A DNA stretch of 64,000 nucleotides from Macrothele yani (Eukaryota > Arthropoda > Arachnida > Araneae > Macrothelidae), in NCBI GenBank assembly GCA_039090855.1, contig CM076991.1:103490021-103554020 (forward strand). The letters are read 5' to 3'. Positions 20,951 to 34,004 of this stretch are shown here, piece after piece; positions within the stretch are counted from its first letter, which is position 1, and each line of letters starts with the position of its first letter. The translations under genes and the position numbers were made by a program. Under the pieces are notes generated by a model. It had not been told where the DNA came from, made no database searches, and saw nothing but the letters and a program-made list of their open reading frames with translations.

Positions 20951-22217
20951 CAGTCGTGTTACGCTCACGGTTTGCCGATATAGATTGAGACAAATGCTGT
21001 GGCACACCCAGAAATATGGCATCACCTATCCCGCGCACAGGGAGCGAGGGGAACGTCGCGCGCACGATATATTGCGCAGAACGCAAAATTCACTTGATGC
21101 TGTTAACGACTATGCTAACACGATTAGTGTGCGGCACGTATTTTTAGAGTTATAATAATTTAAATTGTCACCTGTTTTTGTCGCAGGCTGATGGCCGTAA
21201 GTCGCGTCATACAATCCGCGGAGTTAGACGTAGTCCTACGTCAAAAAAAAAAAAATGTTATTGGGAAAAGAAACAAAATGGGCAATTTCTTATCACTTAA
21301 ATTCTTTTCTGTGGTCATAGAATGGGAGAGATTCAGAAAGTTACTATGGGGGTGGAAGGACTGCTCCAGTGAAAAAAAGAAAAAGCAAGAACAACAACAA
21401 CAAAAAGAAAAGAAAACGAAGGAACTTCTGGATTTATTTATTTATTAATAAATCGGCCTCTTTTCACGGTCTTAGAACATTTTCTTCATCAGAAAAATCA
21501 CACTAAATTATTTAATCTCATCTTACAAGCAACAGCTGCGAAATCTCCATTATTTCATTATTTCTCCATTATTTCTGTGTATTGTCTTCTTCCTAGAGGA
21601 GGTAAACTTAATGATTTTTAAATATGCAGGTCGGAATGAAATATCTCAAACTAGAGTGTGAGTCCTTTTATTCGGACTGCTTAGTGTGGCCGATAATTAT
21701 CCTATTGAAGTGCTGATTTATACTTTCACAATGCATGCTTATCACTTATTCCAAATAAAAATTCAATTTTTGTTTACTTCCTTCATCACGAAGAAGTGAT
21801 TAACTTCCCACTTTCATCCATGTTTTTATGCAAATATAGCTTTAACAATTTCGCTGTTCATATAAATTCTGCAAAATTCTTATAGTTCTAGCCTACTTTT
21901 TGTGATTTTTTATTGCTACGTAAACAATTGCACAATTAGTGATATACGCATACGTGTAACCTTTATTATAATGCATGCTCGTGTGTATGCGTGTAAACTG
22001 CACTAACCGCATTGAAAATTTACAAGCAGATCAGCAACAGATAATTAAATAGTATGAAGAAACTTTTATTACGTTAAAGCGTCCCTGACGCGCAGTCGTA
22101 TTAATCACCTGGATGTACTGAACAATAAATGCAGTCCTTTCGGGCATGTTTGCTCCTGAACACAAAGAAATTGAACAAATTTTTATCTACCAAATAGCAG
22201 ACTTTCTTTAGCTTAAA
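20951..22217. other. No gene recognised
   Basis: AT-rich sequence with an A run at 21245 and an A/C-rich stretch at 21375-21420. No recognisable coding domain or element. Confidence 0.5.
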
Positions 22218-25200
22218 ATACGAGGGTTGTACCGAAAGTAATGCAAAAGTGGGCATAACTTTTTATTAACTGACAAAGGTCGTTCAAATTGCACATGTTG
22301 GTAGAGTAACTCTTCCTCTATAGTAACCCTTCTTCTTCTTTCAGGTAAATACGAGGGTTGTACCGAAAGTAATTCAAAAGTGGGCATAACTTTTTATTAA
22401 CTGACAAAGGTCGTTCAAATTGCACATGTTGGTAGAGTAACTCTTCCTCTATAGTAACCCTTCTTCTTCTTGCAGGTAAATACGAGGGTTGTACCGAAAT
22501 TAATGCCAAAGTGGGCATAACCTTTTTATTAATTGACAGAGGTCGTTCAAATTGCACATGTTGGTAGAGTAACTCTTCCTCTATAGTAACCCTTCTTCTT
22601 CATTGCAGGTAAAACGAGGGTTGTACCGAAATTAATGCCAAAGTGGGCATAACTTTTTATTAACTGACAGAGGTCGTTCAAATTGCACATGTTGGTAGAG
22701 TAACTCTTTCTCTATAGTAACCCTTCTTCTTCATTGCAGGTAAAACGAGGGTTGTACCGAAATTAATGCCAAAGTGGGCATAACTTTTTATTAATTGACA
22801 GAGGTCGTTCAAATTGCACATGTTGGTAGAATAACTCTTCCTCTATAGTAACCCTTCTTCTTCATTGCAGGTAAAACGAGGGTTGTACCGAAATTAATGC
22901 CAAAGTGGGCATAACTTTTTATTAACTGACAGAGGTCGTTCAAATTGCACATGTTGGTAGAATAACTCTTTCCTCTATAGTAACCCTTCTTCTTCATTGC
23001 AGGTAAAACGAGGGTTGTACCGAAAGTAATGCCAAAGTGGGCATAACTTTTTATTAACTGACAGAGGTCGTTCAAATTGCACATGTTGGTAGAGTAACTC
23101 TTCCTCTATAGTAACCCTTCTTCTTCTTGCAGGTAAATACGAGGGTTGTACCGAAAGTAATGCAAAAGTGGGCATAACCTTTTTATTAACTGACAGAGGT
23201 CGTTCAAATTGCACATGTTGGTAGAGTAACTCTTCCTCTATAGTAACCCTTCTTCTTCATTGCAGGTAAATACGAGGGTTGTACCGAAACTAATGCCAAA
23301 GTGGGCATAACCTTTTTATTAACTGACAGAGGTCGTTCAAATTGCACATGTTGGTAGAGTAACTCTTTCTCTATAGTAACCCTTCTTCTTCATTGCAGGT
23401 AAAACGAGGGTTGTACCGAAATTAATGCCAAAGTGGGCATAATTTTTTATTAATTGACAGAGGTCGTTCAAATTGCACATGTTGGTAGAGTAACTCTTCC
23501 TCTATAGTAACCCTTCTTCTTCATTGCAGGTAAAACGAGGGTTGTACCGAAATTAATGCCAAAGTGGGCATAACTTTTTATTAATTGACAGAGGTCGTTC
23601 AAATTGCACATGTTGGTAGAGTAACTCTTCCTCTATAGTAACCCTTCTTCTTCATTGCAGGTAAAACGAGGGTTGTACCGAAATTAATGCCAAAGTGGGC
23701 ATAACTTTTTATTAACTGACAGAGGTCGTTCAAATTGCACATGTTGGTAGAGTAACTCTTCCTCTATAGTAACCCTTCTTCTTCATTGCAGGTAAAACGA
23801 GGGTTGTACCGAAATTAATGCCAAAGTGGGCATAACTTTTTATTAACTGACAGAGGTCGTTCAAATTGCACATGTTGGTAGAGTAACTCTTTCCTCTATA
23901 GTAACCCTTCTTCTTCATTGCAGGTAAAACGAGGGTTGTACCGAAATTAATGCCAAAGTGGGCATAACTTTTTATTAACTGACAGAGGTCGTTCAAATTG
24001 CACATGTTGGTAGAGTAACTCTTTCTCTATAGTAACCCTTCTTCTTCATTGCAGGTAAAACGAGGGTTGTACCGAAATTAATGCCAAAGTGGGCATAACT
24101 TTTTATTAACTGACAGAGGTCGTTCAAATTGCACATGTTGGTAGAATAACTCTTTCTCTATAGTAACCCTTCTTTTTTGCAGGTAAGTACGAGGGTTGTA
24201 CCGAAAGTAATGCAAAAGTGGGCATAACTTTTTTATTAACTGACAGAGGTCGTTCAAATTGCACATGTTGGTAGAGTAACTCTTCCTCTATAGTAACCCT
24301 TCTTCTTCATTGCAGGTAAAACGAGGGTTGTACCGAAATTAATGCCAAAGTGGGCATAACTTTTTATTAATTGACAGAGGTCGTTCAAATTGCACATGTT
24401 GGTAGAGTAACTCTTCCTCTATAGTAACCCTTCTTCTTCATTGCAGGTAAAACGAGGGTTGTACCGAAATTAATGCCAAAGTGGGCATAACTTTTTATTA
24501 ACTGACAGAGGTCGTTCAAATTGCACATGTTGGTAGAGTAACTCTTTCTCTATAGTAACCCTTCTTCTTCATTGCAGGTAAAACGAGGGTTGTACCGAAA
24601 TTAATGCCAAAGTGGGCATAACTTTTTATTAATTGACAGAGGTCGTTCAAATTGCACATGTTGGTAGAGTAACTCTTCCTCTATAGTAACCCTTCTTCTT
24701 CATTGCAGGTAAAACGAGGGTTGTACCGAAATTAATGCCAAAGTGGGCATAACTTTTTATTAACTGACAGAGGTCGTTCAAATTGCACATGTTGGTAGAG
24801 TAACTCTTTCTCTATAGTAACCCTTCTTCTTCATTGCAGGTAAAACGAGGGTTGTACCGAAATTAATGCCAAAGTGGGCATAACTTTTTATTAATTGACA
24901 GAGGTCGTTCAAATTCCACATGTTGGTAGAGTAACTCTTCCTCTATAGTAACCCTTCTTCTTCATTGCAGGTAAAACGAGGGTTGTACAGAAATTAATGC
25001 CAAAGTGGGCATAACGTTTTATTAACTGGCAGAGGTCGTTCAAATTGCACATGTTGGTAGAGTAACTCTTTCTCTATAGTAACCCTTCTTCTTCATTGCA
25101 GGTAAAACGAGGGTTGTACCGAAATTAATGCCAAAGTGGGCATAACTTTTTATTAACTGACAGAGGTCGTTCAAATTGCACATGTTGGTAGAGTAACTCT

Positions 25201-26329
25201 TTCTCTATAGTAACCCTTCTTCTTCATTGCAGGTAAAACGAGGGTTGTACCGAAATTAATGCCAAAGTGGGCATAACTTTTTATTAACTGACAGAGGTCG
25301 TTCAAATTGCACATGTTGGTAGAGTAACTCTTTCTCTATAGTAACCCTTCTTTTTTGCAGGTAAGTACGAGGGTTGTACCGAAAGTAATGCAAAAGTGGG
25401 CATAACTTTTTTATTAACTGACAGAGGTCGTTCAAATTGCACATGTTGGTAGAGTAACTCTTCCTCTATAGTAACCCTTCTTCTTCATTGCAGGTAAAAC
25501 GAGGGTTGTACCGAAATTAATGCCAAAGTGGGCATAACTTTTTATTAACTGACAGAGGTCGTTCAAATTGCACATGTTGGTAGGGTAACTCTTCCTCTAT
25601 AGTAACCCTTCTTCTTCATTGCAGGTAAAACGAGGGTTGTACCGAAATTAATGCCAAAGTGGGCATAACTTTTTATTAATTGACAGAGGTCGTTCAAATT
25701 GCACATGTTGGTAGAGTAACTCTTTCTCTATAGTAACCCTTCTTCTTCATTGCAGGTAAAACGAGGGTTGTACCGAAATTAATGCCAAAGTGGGCATAAC
25801 TTTTTATTAACTGACAGAGGTCGTTCAAATTGCACATGTTGGTAGAGTAACTCTTTCTCTATAGTAACCCTTCTTTTTTGCAGGTAAGTACGAGGGTTGT
25901 ACCGAAAGTAATGCAAAAGTGGGCATAACTTTTTTATTAACTGACAGAGGTCGTTCAAATTGCACATGTTGGTAGAGTAACTCTTCCTCTATAGTAACCC
26001 TTCTTCTTCATTGCAGGTAAAACGAGGGTTGTACCGAAATTAATGCCAAAGTGGGCATAACTTTTTATTAACTGACAGAGGTCGTTCAAATTGCACATGT
26101 TGGTAGGGTAACTCTTCCTCTATAGTAACCCTTCTTCTTCATTGCAGGTAAAACGAGGGTTGTACCGAAATTAATGCCAAAGTGGGCATAACTTTTTATT
26201 AATTGACAGAGGTCGTTCAAATTGCACATGTTGGTAGAGTAACTCTTCCTCTATAGTAACCCTTCTTCTTCATTGCAGGTAAAACGAGGGTTGTACCGAA
26301 ATTAATGCCAAAGTGGGCATAACTTTTTA

Positions 26330-28360
26330 TTAACTGGCAGAGGTCGTTCAAATTGCACATGTTGGTAGAGTAACTCTTTCTCTATAGTAACCCTTCTTCT
26401 TCATTGCAGGTAAAACGAGGGTTGTACCGAAATTAATGCCAAAGTGGGCATAACTTTTTATTAACTGACAGAGGTCGTTCAAATTGCACATGTTGGTAGA
26501 GTAACTCTTTCTCTATAGTAACCCTTCTTCTTCATTGCAGGTAAAACGAGGGTTGTACCGAAATTAATGCCAAAGTGGGCATAACTTTTTATTAACTGAC
26601 AGAGGTCGTTCAAATTGCACATGTTGGTAGAATAACTCTTTCTCTATAGTAACCCTTCTTTTTTGCAGGTAAGTACGAGGGTTGTACCGAAAGTAATGCA
26701 AAAGTGGGCATAACTTTTTTATTAACTGACAGAGGTCGTTCAAATTGCACATGTTGGTAGAGTAACTCTTCCTCTATAGTAACCCTTCTTCTTCATTGCA
26801 GGTAAAACGAGGGTTGTACCGAAATTAATGCCAAAGTGGGCATAACTTTTTATTAATTGACAGAGGTCGTTCAAATTGCACATGTTGGTAGAGTAACTCT
26901 TCCTCTATAGTAACCCTTCTTCTTCATTGCAGGTAAAACGACGGTTGTACCGAAATTAATGCCAAAGTGGGCATAACTTTTTATTAACTGACAGAGGTCG
27001 TTCAAATTGCACATGTTGGTAGAGTAACTCTTTCTCTATAGTAACCCTTCTTCTTCATTGCAGGTAAAACGAGGGTTGTACCGAAATTAATGCCAAAGTG
27101 GGCATAACTTTTTATTAATTGACAGAGGTCGTTCAAATTGCACATGTTGGTAGAGTAACTCTTCCTCTATAGTAACCCTTCTTCTTCATTGCAGGTAAAA
27201 CGAGAGTTGTACCGAAATTAATGCCAAAGTGGGCATAACTTTTTATTAACTGACAGAGGTCGTTCAAATTGCACATGTTGGTAGAGTAACTCTTTCTCTA
27301 TAGTAACCCTTCTTCTTCATTGCAGGTAAAACGAATGTTGTACCGAAATTAATGCCAAAGTGGGCATAACTTTTTATTAATTGACAGAGGTCGTTCAAAT
27401 TCCACATGTTGGTAGAGTAACTCTTCCTCTATAGTAACCCTTCTTCTTCATTGCAGGTAAAACGAGGGTTGTACAGAAATTAATGCCAAAGTGGGCATAA
27501 CTTTTTATTAACTGGCAGAGGTCGTTCAAATTGCACATGTTGGTAGAGTAACTCTTTCTCTATAGTAACCCTTCTTCTTCATTGCAGGTAAAACGAGGGT
27601 TGTACCGAAATTAGTGGCAAAGTGGGCATAACCTTTTATTAACTGACAGAGGTCGTTCAAATTGCACATGTTGGTAGAGTAACTCTTTCTCTATAGTAAC
27701 CCTTCTTCTTCATTGCAGGTAAAACGAGGGTTGTACCGAAATTAATGCCAAAGTGGGCATAACTTTTTATTAACTGACAGAGGTCGTTCAAATTGCACAT
27801 GTTGGTAGAGTAACTCTTTCTCTATAGTAACCCTTCTTTTTTGCAGGTAAGTACGAGGGTTGTACCGAAAGTAATGCAAAAGTGGGCATAACTTTTTTAT
27901 TAACTGACAGAGGTCGTTCAAATTGCACATGTTGGTAGAGTAACTCTTCCTCTATAGTAACCCTTCTTCTTCATTGCAGGTAAAACGAGGGTTGTACCGA
28001 AATTAATGCCAAAGTGGGCATAACTTTTTATTAACTGACAGAGGTCGCTCAAATTGCACATGTTGGTAGAGTAACTCTTCCTCTATAGTAACCCTTCTTC
28101 TTCATTGCAGGTAAAACGAGGGTTGTACCAAAATTAATGCCAAAGTGGGCATAACGTTTTATTAACTGACAAAGGTCGTTCAAATTGCACATGTTGGTAG
28201 AGTAACTCTTCCTCTATAGTAACCCTTCTTTTTTGCAGGTAAGTACGAGGGTTGTACCGAAAGTAATGCAAAAGTGGGCATAACTTTTTTATTAACTGAC
28301 AGAGGTCGTTCAAATTGTACATGTTGGTAGAGTAACTCTTCCTCTATAGTAACCCTTCTT
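26330..28360 (+). repeat. Higher-order block in the satellite, first copy
   Basis: Unit-specific variants here recur exactly 3925 bp (30 units) downstream. Examples are the 'cgaatgttg' variant at 27332 and 31257, and 'ttagtggcaaagtgg' at 27611 and 31536. Part of the block (from about 26564 to 27340) also recurs 2355 bp downstream. All three offsets are multiples of 785 bp, that is six units. Confidence 0.8.
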
Positions 28361-30254
28361 CTTCATTGCAGGTAAAACGAGGGTTGTACCGAAATTAATG
28401 CCAAAGTGGGCATAACTTTTTATTAACTGACAGAGGTCGTTCAAATTGCACATGTTGGTAGGGTAACTCTTCCTCTATAGTAACCCTTCTTCTTCATTGC
28501 AGGTAAAACGAGGGTTGTACCGAAATTAATGCCAAAGTGGGCATAACTTTTTATTAATTGACAGAGGTCGTTCAAATTGCACATGTTGGTAGAGTAACTC
28601 TTCCTCTATAGTAACCCTTCTTCTTCATTGCAGGTAAAACGAGGGTTGTACCGAAATTAATGCCAAAGTGGGCATAACTTTTTATTAACTGGCAGAGGTC
28701 GTTCAAATTGCACATGTTGGTAGAGTAACTCTTTCTCTATAGTAACCCTTCTTCTTCATTGCAGGTAAAACGAGGGTTGTACCGAAATTAATGCCAAAGT
28801 GGGCATAACTTTTTATTAACTGACAGAGGTCGTTCAAATTGCACATGTTGGTAGAGTAACTCTTTCTCTATAGTAACCCTTCTTCTTCATTGCAGGTAAA
28901 ACGAGGGTTGTACCGAAATTAATGCCAAAGTGGGCATAACTTTTTATTAACTGACAGAGGTCGTTCAAATTGCACATGTTGGTAGAATAACTCTTTCTCT
29001 ATAGTAACCCTTCTTTTTTGCAGGTAAGTACGAGGGTTGTACCGAAAGTAATGCAAAAGTGGGCATAACTTTTTTATTAACTGACAGAGGTCGTTCAAAT
29101 TGCACATGTTGGTAGAGTAACTCTTCCTCTATAGTAACCCTTCTTCTTCATTGCAGGTAAAACGAGGGTTGTACCGAAATTAATGCCAAAGTGGGCATAA
29201 CTTTTTATTAATTGACAGAGGTCGTTCAAATTGCACATGTTGGTAGAGTAACTCTTCCTCTATAGTAACCCTTCTTCTTCATTGCAGGTAAAACGACGGT
29301 TGTACCGAAATTAATGCCAAAGTGGGCATAACTTTTTATTAACTGACAGAGGTCGTTCAAATTGCACATGTTGGTAGAGTAACTCTTTCTCTATAGTAAC
29401 CCTTCTTCTTCATTGCAGGTAAAACGAGGGTTGTACCGAAATTAATGCCAAAGTGGGCATAACTTTTTATTAATTGACAGAGGTCGTTCAAATTGCACAT
29501 GTTGGTAGAGTAACTCTTCCTCTATAGTAACCCTTCTTCTTCATTGCAGGTAAAACGAGAGTTGTACCGAAATTAATGCCAAAGTGGGCATAACTTTTTA
29601 TTAACTGACAGAGGTCGTTCAAATTGCACATGTTGGTAGAGTAACTCTTTCTCTATAGTAACCCTTCTTTTTCATTGCAGGTAAAACGAATGTTGTACCG
29701 AAATTAATGCCAAAGTGGGCATAACTTTTTATTAATTGACAGAGGTCGTTCAAATTCCACATGTTGGTAGAGTAACTCTTCCTCTATAGTAACCCTTCTT
29801 TTTTGCAGGTAAGTACGAGGGTTGTACCGAAAGTAATGCAAAAGTGGGCATAACTTTTTTATTAACTGACAGAGGTCGTTCAAATTGCACATGTTGGTAG
29901 AGTAACTCTTCCTCTATAGTAACCCTTCTTCTTCATTGCAGGTAAAACGAGGGTTGTACCGAAATTAATGCCAAAGTGGGCATAACTTTTTATTAATTGA
30001 CAGAGGTCGTTCAAATTGCACATGTTGGTAGAGTAACTCTTCCTCTATAGTAACCCTTCTTCTTCATTGCAGGTAAAACGACGGTTGTACCGAAATTAAT
30101 GCCAAAGTGGGCATAACTTTTTATTAATTGACAGAGGTCGTTCAAATTGCACATGTTGGTAGAGTAACTCTTCCTCTATAGTAACCCTTCTTCTTCATTG
30201 CAGGTAAAACGAGGGTTGTACCGAAATTAATGCCAAAGTGGGCATAACTTTTTA

Positions 30255-32285
30255 TTAACTGGCAGAGGTCGTTCAAATTGCACATGTTGGTAGAGTAACT
30301 CTTTCTCTATAGTAACCCTTCTTCTTCATTGCAGGTAAAACGAGGGTTGTACCGAAATTAATGCCAAAGTGGGCATAACTTTTTATTAACTGACAGAGGT
30401 CGTTCAAATTGCACATGTTGGTAGAGTAACTCTTTCTCTATAGTAACCCTTCTTCTTCATTGCAGGTAAAACGAGGGTTGTACCGAAATTAATGCCAAAG
30501 TGGGCATAACTTTTTATTAACTGACAGAGGTCGTTCAAATTGCACATGTTGGTAGAATAACTCTTTCTCTATAGTAACCCTTCTTTTTTGCAGGTAAGTA
30601 CGAGGGTTGTACCGAAAGTAATGCAAAAGTGGGCATAACTTTTTTATTAACTGACAGAGGTCGTTCAAATTGCACATGTTGGTAGAGTAACTCTTCCTCT
30701 ATAGTAACCCTTCTTCTTCATTGCAGGTAAAACGAGGGTTGTACCGAAATTAATGCCAAAGTGGGCATAACTTTTTATTAATTGACAGAGGTCGTTCAAA
30801 TTGCACATGTTGGTAGAGTAACTCTTCCTCTATAGTAACCCTTCTTCTTCATTGCAGGTAAAACGACGGTTGTACCGAAATTAATGCCAAAGTGGGCATA
30901 ACTTTTTATTAACTGACAGAGGTCGTTCAAATTGCACATGTTGGTAGAGTAACTCTTTCTCTATAGTAACCCTTCTTCTTCATTGCAGGTAAAACGAGGG
31001 TTGTACCGAAATTAATGCCAAAGTGGGCATAACTTTTTATTAATTGACAGAGGTCGTTCAAATTGCACATGTTGGTAGAGTAACTCTTCCTCTATAGTAA
31101 CCCTTCTTCTTCATTGCAGGTAAAACGAGAGTTGTACCGAAATTAATGCCAAAGTGGGCATAACTTTTTATTAACTGACAGAGGTCGTTCAAATTGCACA
31201 TGTTGGTAGAGTAACTCTTTCTCTATAGTAACCCTTCTTTTTCATTGCAGGTAAAACGAATGTTGTACCGAAATTAATGCCAAAGTGGGCATAACTTTTT
31301 ATTAATTGACAGAGGTCGTTCAAATTCCACATGTTGGTAGAGTAACTCTTCCTCTATAGTAACCCTTCTTCTTCATTGCAGGTAAAACGAGGGTTGTACA
31401 GAAATTAATGCCAAAGTGGGCATAACTTTTTATTAACTGGCAGAGGTCGTTCAAATTGCACATGTTGGTAGAGTAACTCTTTCTCTATAGTAACCCTTCT
31501 TCTTCATTGCAGGTAAAACGAGGGTTGTACCGAAATTAGTGGCAAAGTGGGCATAACCTTTTATTAACTGACAGAGGTCGTTCAAATTGCACATGTTGGT
31601 AGAGTAACTCTTTCTCTATAGTAACCCTTCTTCTTCATTGCAGGTAAAACGAGGGTTGTACCGAAATTAATGCCAAAGTGGGCATAACTTTTTATTAACT
31701 GACAGAGGTCGTTCAAATTGCACATGTTGGTAGAGTAACTCTTTCTCTATAGTAACCCTTCTTTTTTGCAGGTAAGTACGAGGGTTGTACCGAAAGTAAT
31801 GCAAAAGTGGGCATAACTTTTTTATTAACTGACAGAGGTCGTTCAAATTGCACATGTTGGTAGAGTAACTCTTCCTCTATAGTAACCCTTCTTCTTCATT
31901 GCAGGTAAAACGAGGGTTGTACCGAAATTAATGCCAAAGTGGGCATAACTTTTTATTAACTGACAGAGGTCGCTCAAATTGCACATGTTGGTAGAGTAAC
32001 TCTTCCTCTATAGTAACCCTTCTTCTTCATTGCAGGTAAAACGAGGGTTGTACCAAAATTAATGCCAAAGTGGGCATAACGTTTTATTAACTGACAAAGG
32101 TCGTTCAAATTGCACATGTTGGTAGAGTAACTCTTCCTCTATAGTAACCCTTCTTTTTTGCAGGTAAGTACGAGGGTTGTACCGAAAGTAATGCAAAAGT
32201 GGGCATAACTTTTTTATTAACTGACAGAGGTCGTTCAAATTGTACATGTTGGTAGAGTAACTCTTCCTCTATAGTAACCCTTCTT
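30255..32285 (+). repeat. Higher-order block in the satellite, second copy
   Basis: Copy of 26330-28360 at an offset of 3925 bp, matched by shared rare variants. Outside this span the variants no longer match at that offset. Confidence 0.8.
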
Positions 32286-34004
32286 CTTCATTGCAGGTAA
32301 AACGAGGGTTGTACCGAAATTAATGCCAAAGTGGGCATAACTTTTTATTAACTGACAAAGGTCGTTCAAATTGCACATGTTGGTAGAGTAACTCTTCCTC
32401 TATAGTAACCCTTCTTTTTTGCAGGTAAGTACGAGGGTTGTACCGAAAGTAATGCAAAAGTGGGCATAACTTTTTTATTAACTGACAGAGGTTGTTCAAA
32501 TTGCACATGTTGGTAGAGTAACTCTTCCTCTATAGTAACCCTTTTTCTTCATTGCAGGTAAAACGAGGGTTGTACCGAAATTAATACCAAAGTGGGCATA
32601 ACTTTTTATTAACTGACAGAGGTCGTTCAAATTGCACATGTTGGTAGAGTAACTCTTCCTCTATAGTAACCCTTCTTCTTCATTGCAGGTAAAACGAGGG
32701 TTGTACCGAAATTAATGCCAAAGTGGGCATAACTTTTTATTAACTGACAAAGGTCGTTCAAATTGCACATGTTGGTAGAGTAACTCTTCCTCTATAGTAA
32801 CCCTTCTTCTTCATTGCAGGTAAAACGAGGGTTGTACCGAAATTAATGCAAAAGTGGGCATAACTTTTTATTAACTGACAGAGGTCGTTCAAATTGCACA
32901 TGTTGGTAGAGTAACTCTTCCTCTATAGTAACCCTTCTTCTTCATTGCAGGTAAAACGAGGGTTGTACCGAAATTAATGCCAAAGTGGGCATAACTTTTT
33001 ATTAACTGACAGAGGTCGTTCAAATTGCACATGTTGGTAGAGTAACTCTTCCTCTATAGTAACCCTTCTTCTTCATTGCAGGTAAAACGAGGGTTGTACC
33101 GAAATTAATGCCAAAGTGGGCATAACTTTTTATTAACTGACAGAGGTCGTTCAAATTGCACATGTTGGTAGAGTAACTCTTCCTCTATAGTAACCCTTCT
33201 TCTTCATTGCAGGTAAAACGAGGGTTGTACCGAAATTAATGCCAAAGTGGGCATAACTTTTTATTAACTGACAGAGGTCGTTCAAATTGCACATGTTGGT
33301 AGAGTAACTCTTTCTCTATAGTAACCCTTCTTCTTCATTGCAGGTAAAACGAGGGTTGTACCGAAATTAATGCCAAAGTGGGCATAACTTTTTATTAACT
33401 GGCAGAGGTCGTTCAAATTGCACATGTTGGTAGAGTAACTCTTCCTCTATAGTAACCCTTCTTCTTCATTGCAGGTAAAACGAGGGTTGTACCGAAATTA
33501 ATGCCAAAGTGGGCATAACTTTTTATTAACTGACAAAGGTCGTTCAAATTGCACATGTTGGTAGAGTAACTCTTCCTCTATAGTAACCCTTCTTCTTCAT
33601 TGCAGGTAAAACGAGGGTTGTACCGAAATTAATGCCAAAGTGGGCATAACTTTTTATTAACTGACAAAGGTCGTTCAAATTGCACATGTTGGTAGAGTAA
33701 CTCTTCCTCTATAGTAACCCTTCTTTTTTGCAGGTAAGTACGAGGGTTGTACTGAAAGTAATGCAAAAGTGGGCATAACTTTTTTATTAACTGACAGAGG
33801 TCGTTCAAATTGCACATGTTGGTAGAGTAACTCTTCCGCTATAGTAACCCTTCTTCTTCATTGCAGGTAAAACGAGGGTTGTACCGAAATTAATGCCAAA
33901 GTGGGCATAACTTTTTATTAACTGACAGAGGTCGTTCAAATTGCACATGTTGGTAGAGTAACTCTTTCTGTATAGTAAACCTTCTTCTTTATTGCAAGAA
34001 GATA

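Larger units (their letters stand above)
22219..34000 (+). repeat. Mariner 5'-end satellite, ~90 units of ~131 bp
   Basis: Unit starts occur every 130-132 bp from 22221 to 33873, about 90 units. Each unit opens with 'cgagggttgtaccgaaa' and 'taatgc(a/c)aaagtgggcata', typical of a mariner terminal repeat. It continues through 'ggtcgttcaaattgcacatg', 'gtagagtaactctt' and 'tatagtaacccttcttc' and closes with 'attgcaggtaaa'. The last unit runs without a break into the ATG of a mariner transposase (34005), so the unit is the element's terminal repeat plus 5' UTR. Two unit types exist: the common type A, and a rarer type B with 'cttttttgcaggtaagtacg'. The 62-residue minus-strand frames at type B junctions are by-products. 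Confidence 0.95.

Noticed and set aside
24078..33817. Family of identical 62-residue minus-strand peptides
   Set aside because: They occur only at type B satellite junctions and reflect the repeat, with no start context or domain.
22219..34000. CRISPR-like array
   Set aside because: The units are contiguous and nearly identical with no unique spacers, the context is eukaryotic, and the last unit is the 5' end of a mariner.
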